Assembly: GCA_947247005.1 (NCBI GenBank)
Contig: OX365946.1
Span: forward strand, 45,844,734 to 45,908,733
Length of the DNA: 64,000 bases
DNA from: Spisula solida
Lineage: Eukaryota > Mollusca > Bivalvia > Venerida > Mactridae
Direction of reading: 5' to 3'
The translations under genes were made by a program, and so were the position numbers. The notes under the pieces are model-generated. The model did not search any database and was not told the origin of the DNA. It saw only the letters and a program-made list of their open reading frames with translations. Within the stretch, counting starts at the first letter, position 1. Every line of letters starts with the position of its first letter. Shown one piece after another: positions 58,452-64,000 of the stretch.

Positions 58452-58723
58452 AAGATCATTTAGGTCCTGGTCTTAGCTCCAACCAGTTGTGTCAATGACT
58501 TACTGTATCTATTCCTTATATATGCATAACAGTACATTTTAAACTAAATTTGTTTTCAGCCAAGTCATAATTTTTTGTTATTGTTGTTATTGTTGATTGT
58601 TATCTTCTGTTATTACTGTACATATTATGTAAATGTGTTAATGAGGCTCACAGGGAAGACTGGGTATACCCAACTGTGTTGCCTCTATAAATAAAGTCTT
58701 TATTATTATTATTATTATTATAA
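55931..58723 (+). mobile_element. 5'-truncated non-LTR retrotransposon inserted in the minisatellite
   Basis: Left junction CCCACCCTCA|TGAACCCTGG; right end after AATAAA (58690 region) and TATTATTATTATTATTATTA, then the array resumes at TTCCAGC (~58724). The 270-bp 3' UTR includes GGGAAGACTGGGTATACCCA. Comparing with the array unit (...CCCTCACAGATTTCAGCC...), about five bases are missing at the junction and no long target duplication is seen. Confidence 0.88.
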
Positions 58724-60060
58724 TTCCAGCTGTCACAGGCCCTATTGAGTATGCACCATTACAGATTTCAGCCATCCCAGTCCCTATTGAGTACCCACCA
58801 CCTCTGAGCAGTCATCCAAGGCCCTATTGAGTACTCTCCCTCACAGATTTCAGCCATCCCAGGCCCTATTGTGTACCCAGCACCTCTGAATACAGTCATC
58901 CAAGGCCCTATTGAGTACTCTCCCGCACAGATTTCAGCCATCCAATGCCCTATTGAGTACCCATCATCACATATTTCAGCCTTCCCAAGCCCTATTGAGT
59001 ACCCACCACCTCTGAGTACAGTCATGCAAGCCCTATTGAGTACCTGCCATCACATATTTCAGCCATCCCAAGCCCATTGAGTACCCATCCTCACATAATT
59101 TAGCCATCTCATGCCCTATAGTGTACCCACCATCACAGATCTCAGCCATCCCAAGCCCAATTGAGTATCCATCATCACATATTTAAGCCATCCCAAGCCC
59201 ATTGAAAACCCATCCTCACAGGTCTCACCCATCCCATGTCCTATTGGGTACCCACCATCATATATTAAGCCATCTCAGACCCTATTGAGTACCCACCCTT
59301 ACAGATTTCAGCCATCCAAGCTCTAATGGGTACCCACCATTACATATCTCAGCTATCCCAAGCCCAATTGAGTACCCATCATCACATATTTAAGCCATCC
59401 CAAGCCCATTGAAAACCCATCCTCACAGGTCTCACCCATCCCATGCCCTATTGGGTACCCACCATCATATATTAAGCCATCTCAGACCCTATTGAGTACC
59501 CATCATCACATATTTCAGCCATCAAAGGCCCTATTGAGTACCCACCCTCACAGATTTCAGCCATCCCAAGCTCTATTGGGTACCCACCAAAACAGATTTC
59601 AGCCATCCCAAGCCCTATTATGTACCCACATCACAGATTCCAGTCATCCCAAGCCAAGCCCTATTGGGTACCCACCATCACAGATTTCAGCCATCCCAAG
59701 CCCTATTGTGTGCCCACCATCACAGATTGAGCCATCCCAGGCCCTATTGAGTTCCCACCCTCACAGATTTCAGCCATCCCAAGCCCTATTGTGTACCCAC
59801 CTAACTTATTAAAGCAATACCATACCATACGGAGTACTCCCCCCACACCGAGTGCAGCAATCCTTGGCCCTATTCGAGTAATGACCAACACCAATTATGA
59901 CCATTTAAAAGTTTAAGGGGTACAAAGGCAACCACTGAATTCAGCCATACCGGACCCTATGTAGTAAACATACTTACCAATACAAATTCAGCCTTATCTG
60001 GTCATAAGGGATACCTAACCATCACATAGTTTAGCCATCTTAGGCCCAAGAGGTGACTCA
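58724..60060. repeat. 42-bp minisatellite array E, right part
   Basis: About 31 units with consensus GCCCTATTGAGTACCCACCA then TCACAGATTTCAGCCATCCCAA; some units are shortened. Larger duplicated blocks exist: 59130-59290 and 59340-59500 share several consecutive unit variants, including CATTGAAAACCCATCCTCAC. Confidence 0.9.
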
Positions 60061-60584
60061 CCATGTCCAAACGTTTTGTTGAAATTCCCACAGTAGGAAA
60101 TGCTTGGTATATTAAATGGCCTGCCATCTTTAAATGGTTGCAGCAAGTCTGCTTTTTGCTCTGTCTAAATTCCCCAATCCCAGAATCTAAAATCGAGCCA
60201 AAGTCTATTTCCCGGGATTGGGAATCAAAGGGCCTGTCAAAATCCCGTCCGTTGGGAATTGTTTTCTGTCTAAAGTCCACTGTATGCCCGCCACTCACCC
60301 ACCCTGGGGCAAAATATTGATAGGTGCATTATTATATATAATAACTGTTTAATATGTAATAATGTTGTCAAACCATTAACAATAATACTGTCAAATATAG
60401 AGATTCAACGATCAAGGAAAAACCATTCACGGCTGCAATATTGTACATTACGTAGTTCTCGCTTATGTTCCGTCACAAAATTTTAATAGATTTTCTATTT
60501 GCAGTAAAATATATCACTTCTAATGAAATAATTTACACTTAGAATACCTGTGATCACATCTAAAACAAAAAAAATACAATGTTC
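60061..60584. other. Interior of the second element between array and right TIR
   Basis: Contains two overlapping opposite open frames (60063-60320 plus, 60298-60002 minus) of under 100 codons without recognised domain. TTCCCGGGATTGGGAATC at ~60210 is a short imperfect palindrome. No RNA gene found. Confidence 0.4.
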
Positions 60585-61357
60585 AGCATTTGTTTATAAT
60601 AACAATTTGCGACGAAATATCAAATTTTCAGGTATTTTTGGTAGTTTGACCTTGAAATGACATTGACCTTGAGTGGTCATTTTTCAAGTCCATTTTGAGT
60701 ACAATACAAAGTTAATAATGTTTAGACAAACATTTAATCATACCATTAGAAATAGTACTGTCAATAGTTGAATACTAAAATTTTAAATAGGGAATCAGCA
60801 ATCTAAGAATGCCATCTCGGCCAACATGTACATGCATAATAAAGTCAGTTTTGACAAAATTGCAATATTTTGAACTGAAAATTCAACTAATAATAAGAGC
60901 ACATGTGCTTACCAACACTTTTATCACGTTTAATACCAACTGGAATATATAACATATGCTAAAACAAGAAAACAAGTGAGGAAACATAATTTTTTCAGCT
61001 ATTTTTCGTAATTTGACCTTGACATGACCGTGACCTTGACCTCAAAGTGGTCAATCTTGTATGTCCATTTGATGTACATTATCAAATGAATAATATCCAA
61101 GCAAATATTTGTGACTACATACATAAATAAAAAAATTGCATGAGAACATAGAATTTTAAGTGTATGTGTAAATTATGGCGGCCATCTTGGACGCCATCTT
61201 GGATTTCTGTGTCCGCACCACGCGTTGACAATTTATGCCGACAGTTCCATATAGTACAGACATAGGCGAACATTTTGGTATATAACATTGCTTGTTCTAC
61301 TTGAGTTGTCACCTACTCCTTAAATAAGCCACTTTTGAGCTGATTGTCACCCCACTA
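60585..61357 (-). repeat. Right TIR of the second element (~770 bp)
   Basis: Inverted copy of 53682-54455, with the outermost ~40 bp (between GTGGGGTGACAAT and AGGTGACAACT) more diverged than the rest. Inner end near AAATTTGATATTTCGTCGCA. Confidence 0.88.
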
Positions 61358-61652
61358 TTAAACATATTAATTTAACATAAATATTTCACAAACTATCATT
61401 CTTGAACTCCTCCGTCACCTGAATACGTATTTAAAAAGAAATTGGTTGTACGCGTTTTTTTGTTCATAATCCGGGTCCAGACCGGACGGATCGGACTTTA
61501 ATGTTTTATGATTTAAACATATTAATTTAACATAAATATTTCACAAACTATCGTTCTTGAACTCCTGAATACGTTTTTAAAAAGAAATTGGTTGTACATC
61601 GTTTTTTTGTTCATAATCCGGGTCCGGACTGGACGGAACAGACTTTAATGTC
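61358..61652. repeat. Tandem duplication, ~157-bp unit, at the right flank of the second element
   Basis: Two copies share TTTAACATAAATATTTCACA, AACTCCT, AAAAAGAAATTGGTTGTAC and TTCATAATCCGGGTCC. The second copy, at 61505-61520, keeps the sequence that spans the insertion point of the element. Confidence 0.8.
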
Positions 61653-62090
61653 AACGTTTAACGCGTGCGTAAACATTCACGTGGAGTCACTTTCGTTTTC
61701 GATTTTTCGAAAATACACGATGAAATTCCTTCTGCTACGTTATATCAAAGATCATACACACATCTATCGTATTCTTTGGTTATATTTATCGTAAATAAAT
61801 GCATTTGGGACGCTAAATGCAGCGATGCTGCTGAACATATTTCATTCTCAAAGCATGGGCCGTGAAAATCAAACGGTAATTTGTTGTGCTTATATGGGAC
61901 ACGTTCAAAGTAAACACAACGTAAGAAAATTAATACGCTACTACGATAATAAATACGTAATTATTGATTTACACTAGTTGTCGTTATTACTTTTTAAAAT
62001 GTTTATAACAATGAGTTTTAGTGAACAATTATCATGACATGGTTTCATCTATTAAAAATGTTAATGTTAAACAAACGACACACTACTTTT
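61653..62090. other. No gene recognised
   Basis: AT-rich DNA between the tandem duplication and the reverse-transcriptase fragment. Short open frames around 61588-61865 have no recognised domain. Confidence 0.4.
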
Positions 62091-62164
62091 TCAACGACTA
62101 ACTGCTGTGACGGTATGTACGGCTTTTAACTGAACAGAAAAAGAAGCTCCAAGGCAAAAAAGAA

Positions 62165-62206
62165 AAAGCATTCCAGTAGTAGCCTCCACTTCAGTGGGGG
62201 CGACGA
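62165..62206. repeat. Mobile-element terminus with hairpin (ATTCCAGTAGTA type), second copy
   Basis: AGCATTCCAGTAGTAGCCTC followed by CACTTCAGTG hairpin and GGGGGCGACGA. Shares AAAGC(C)ATTCCAGTAGTA with 23077-23125 and lies exactly at the truncation point of the RT fragment. Confidence 0.5.
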
Positions 62207-62703
62207 TGAAAAGAGAAAAAAGTATCGGTGACATTATCTCCCCTTGTTTTAAACCTACGGAATATTCGAAAAAATCCGAATAGCTAGCACAGTCACGAAC
62301 ACAGGATTTTACTTTTTGATACATGTCTTTTATAATTCTTAACAATTTACCTTGTATACCAGTTTTATATAGTTTCATCCATAATGCATTGCTATAAATA
62401 GTATCAAAACATTTACGAAGATCAACAAAAACGCAATATAATCTCTTGTTTTCAGACAAATATTTTTGTACCATATTTGATAATATAAACAATGCATCAA
62501 CGGTAGACCTTCCTTTACGAAACCCAAACTGTGCATCGGAAATTTTATCATTTGATTTGCAAAAAGATACAATTCTTTTGTTCAATATAGTAGTAAATAA
62601 TTTTGACAGACAACTCACTAAAGTTATACCTCTATAATTGTTGACGTCATTTAAATCACCTTTTTTATGTAATGGAATTATTACACCTTCCATCCAATAT
62701 GGA
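62204..62703 (-). pseudogene. Reverse-transcriptase fragment of a second non-LTR retrotransposon
   Basis: Minus-strand frame from PYWMEGVIIPLHKKG through NNYRGITLVSCLSKLF, DAQFGFRKGRSTVDA, VFVDLRKCFDTI (first catalytic Asp) to GLKQGEIMSPILFSLF. The block with the FADD/YADD catalytic pair is missing: homology stops at 62204, where an ATTCCAGTAGTAGCC hairpin sequence is joined in frame. Upstream of PYW the frame is closed by TAA (62709 region), so it is truncated at both ends. It differs clearly from the RT at 55.9-58.5 kb (GLKQGEI against GVPQGSV), so it is another clade. Confidence 0.85.
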
Positions 62704-62744
62704 AGTTAAATTTTGCGAAAATTTTTTTATGGAAGTTTAATTTT

Positions 62745-63060
62745 ATATGTACATATGTGAGAAAGTTGACTTGGGTATATGTATGTATATGTGTGGGTGG
62801 AAAGTTGAATATCTTGTAAAAGATGTGGGAGTATGGACCGGAAGATGTATGTGTATGCTTGTGCAGTAGTATGAGAGTTAAGGTGCATAAGTAAATGTGA
62901 GTCTGTATATGCTATTAAAGTGAGTTTGTCTTGAAAATAATAAAAGTACAAAAGGGTGTTAATGTATATATGTAGGATATTTTAATTAGTACTATATGCT
63001 AAGTATATATGTATAGGTATAATTTGTATGTTGTTGTATGTATGCTAGATATAAAATGTA
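62745..63060. repeat. TATG/TGTA-rich low-complexity stretch
   Basis: Repeated TATGTACATATGTG, TATGTATGTATATGTGTG and GTATATATGTAGG-type sequence, purine-pyrimidine alternating in parts. No ORF of interest. Confidence 0.7.
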
Positions 63061-63077
63061 TGTAAAAAATACGGGAA

Positions 63078-63117
63078 ATGACGTGACGTCATGATACAGG
63101 AAATGACGTCACGTCAT
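63078..63117. promoter_or_regulatory. Two CRE-like octamers 20 bp apart
   Basis: TGACGTCA occurs at 63084-63091 and 63104-63111, each within a GAAATGACGT...CGTCAT context. TGACGTCA is the consensus cAMP-response element bound by CREB/ATF factors. Whether this is a regulatory site or part of a repeat cannot be told here; the nearest downstream gene is not in the window. Confidence 0.35.
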
Positions 63118-63439
63118 AACAACATTATAATATAAACAAGATGGATGTGACTTAAAAATAAGTAGAAGTAATTAAAAATTCCTGATGAAGAGCATGTGCT
63201 TGAAAATTTGATATAAGAGTCAGAGTTATTTATTTATCATATATTCTTTCCTATTGAGAGACAATACAAAATTTAACATAAGCATTACTCCGACACCAAC
63301 GCTCGGGTGACTGTAATAGCTCCTCTTATTCTTTGACAAGTGGAGCTTAAAAGGGCAAATAATTTGAATCAATGCTTGATAGAGTTACCTACTCCTGTGT
63401 AGGGGTTGGGCTCAGGATGTTGATCAAGTATGCAAAGTA

Positions 63440-63690
63440 TCAAAAAACAAGAGATGTTTGTAAACACATAATTGCCACCATGGCAGCCCAATAGTCATAA
63501 ACCATTTTAATAGTCAAAAATGGTGAAGGTCACAGTGACCTTGATCTTTGATCCACTGACCCCAAAATCAATAGGGTATGTCGGTCTGTCTGTCAGTCGT
63601 ATAAAATGGTTTCCATTCAATAACTCAAGAACACTTTGACCTTGGATCTTTAAACTTTACATGGAGGTCGGCCATCAATAGTAGATGACC
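63440..63690. repeat. Clam dispersed repeat (TTGGGCTGCCATGG / GACCTTGGATCTTTAAAC type)
   Basis: Contains CCACCATGGCAGCCCAATAG (inverted to 19735-19755), AAAATGGTGAAGGTCACAGT, GGTCTGTCTGTC and GGTTTCCATTCAATAACTCA, all present in the repeat at 19336-19780. Confidence 0.7.
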
Positions 63691-64000
63691 CCTAAGAGGC
63701 ATGTAGAGAGTGTTCATATACAACATCCATGCAAGTATGAAAGCTTTGTAGCAAGCCTTATTAATGCTAGAAGAAACGGTCAATTTGGGTTAACCAAGAA
63801 TTTGGCCCTTCAATAAGTCTAAGTCCAAAATGAGGTCAAGGTGAAGGTCAAAATGAGGTCAGGTAATACAGGCGTATGGAGAGTGTTCGGATACAATATC
63901 CATGCAAGTATGGAAGCTTTGTAGCAAGCCATAATAATGTTAGAAGAAACTGTCAATTTGGGTTAACCAGGCTGGACGAATGGACGGACAGACAGGTGAA
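63691..64000 (+). repeat. Clam dispersed repeat, two tandem units, cut by the window edge
   Basis: Two units of GAGAGTGTTCATATACAACA with CCATGCAAGTATG(G)AAGCTT, AGAAACGGTCAATTTGGGTT and GTCCAAAATGAGGTCAAGGT, ending in GGACGAATGGACGGACAGAC. Same family as 8611-8866. Confidence 0.75.

Larger units (their letters stand above)
53682..61357. mobile_element. Second large TIR element, 7676 bp, probable 3-bp target duplication TTA
   Basis: Starts TAGTGGGGTGACAAT and ends ATTGTCACCCCACTA. The two arms, ~770 bp each, match over their whole length with scattered substitutions. TTA flanks both ends (53679-53681, 61358-61360). A tandem duplicate of the right flank at ~61505 reads TTTATGATTTAAACATATT, which equals left flank plus right flank with one TTA, so it acts as an empty site. 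The core is a 42-bp minisatellite, split by a retrotransposon (55931-58723). No transposase was seen; without the retrotransposon the element would be ~4.9 kb. Confidence 0.82.

Noticed and set aside
53682..61357. CACTA (EnSpm) identity for the second element
   Set aside because: The ends read TAGTG...CACTA, the reverse of the CACTA...TAGTG order, and no CACTA transposase is present; the 3-bp duplication alone is not enough.

Overview
This looks like one contig of a bivalve mollusc nuclear genome. The inference rests on three things: an intron-rich animal gene for a sushi/HYR protein; an AT-rich background; and repeat families I associate with clams, namely units built around 'AGGGCCATAACTCCCTT', 'GACCTAGTTTTTGACC' modules ending in 'CAGGTGAGCTAAAA', and 'TATGCCCCC...GGGGGCATA' elements. 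The species cannot be named from the sequence. There is no prokaryotic operon, CRISPR array or rRNA.

Left part (1-29.3 kb, minus strand). The only convincing host gene is a secreted modular protein. I reconstruct nine exons with compatible intron phases: signal peptide (29289-29188), a cysteine-containing exon (20856-20634), a short arginine-rich exon (16634-16548), an HYR domain split over two exons (5724-5598, 4808-4672), sushi (2853-2677), sushi (1792-1613), HYR in one exon (1258-998) and sushi (661-485). The model ends in an open codon and should continue beyond position 1. Joined, it is 1471 nt (about 490 residues) over nearly 29 kb, so introns dominate. They hold minisatellites, TA-flanked inverted-repeat elements (one containing a broken RNase H gene), tRNA-like sequences, a mariner-like element with a nested TTAA-flanked element, and tandem clam repeats.

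Middle part (29.3-40.8 kb). No complete gene is recognised. There are hairpin elements, a 32-bp palindrome, a short ORF starting MDELCVICKK directly after a splice-acceptor-like site, a degenerate 42-bp minisatellite, and GGCCTC motifs every ~180 bp.

Right part (40.8-61.4 kb). Two large terminal-inverted-repeat (TIR) elements lie side by side. The first (40820-52645, 11.8 kb) has ~240-260 bp TIRs full of GCGATAATTATCGC palindromes and a 6-bp target duplication GATTTG, and it splits an older clam repeat. The second (53682-61357, 7.7 kb) has ~770 bp TIRs and a probable 3-bp duplication TTA. Neither shows a transposase; both carry minisatellite cores. Several arrays, including the degenerate one near 36.4-37.3 kb, share a 42-bp period, and at least three share a CTATTGGGTACC-like core. 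A non-LTR retrotransposon with an intact 845-codon ORF (endonuclease end, reverse transcriptase and C-terminal region) has inserted into the array of the second element.

Right edge (61.4-64 kb): a tandem duplication, a truncated reverse-transcriptase fragment, TATG-rich DNA, two CRE-like octamers and clam repeats. Exon boundaries were read by eye from splice consensus and phase; no transcript or database evidence was available.
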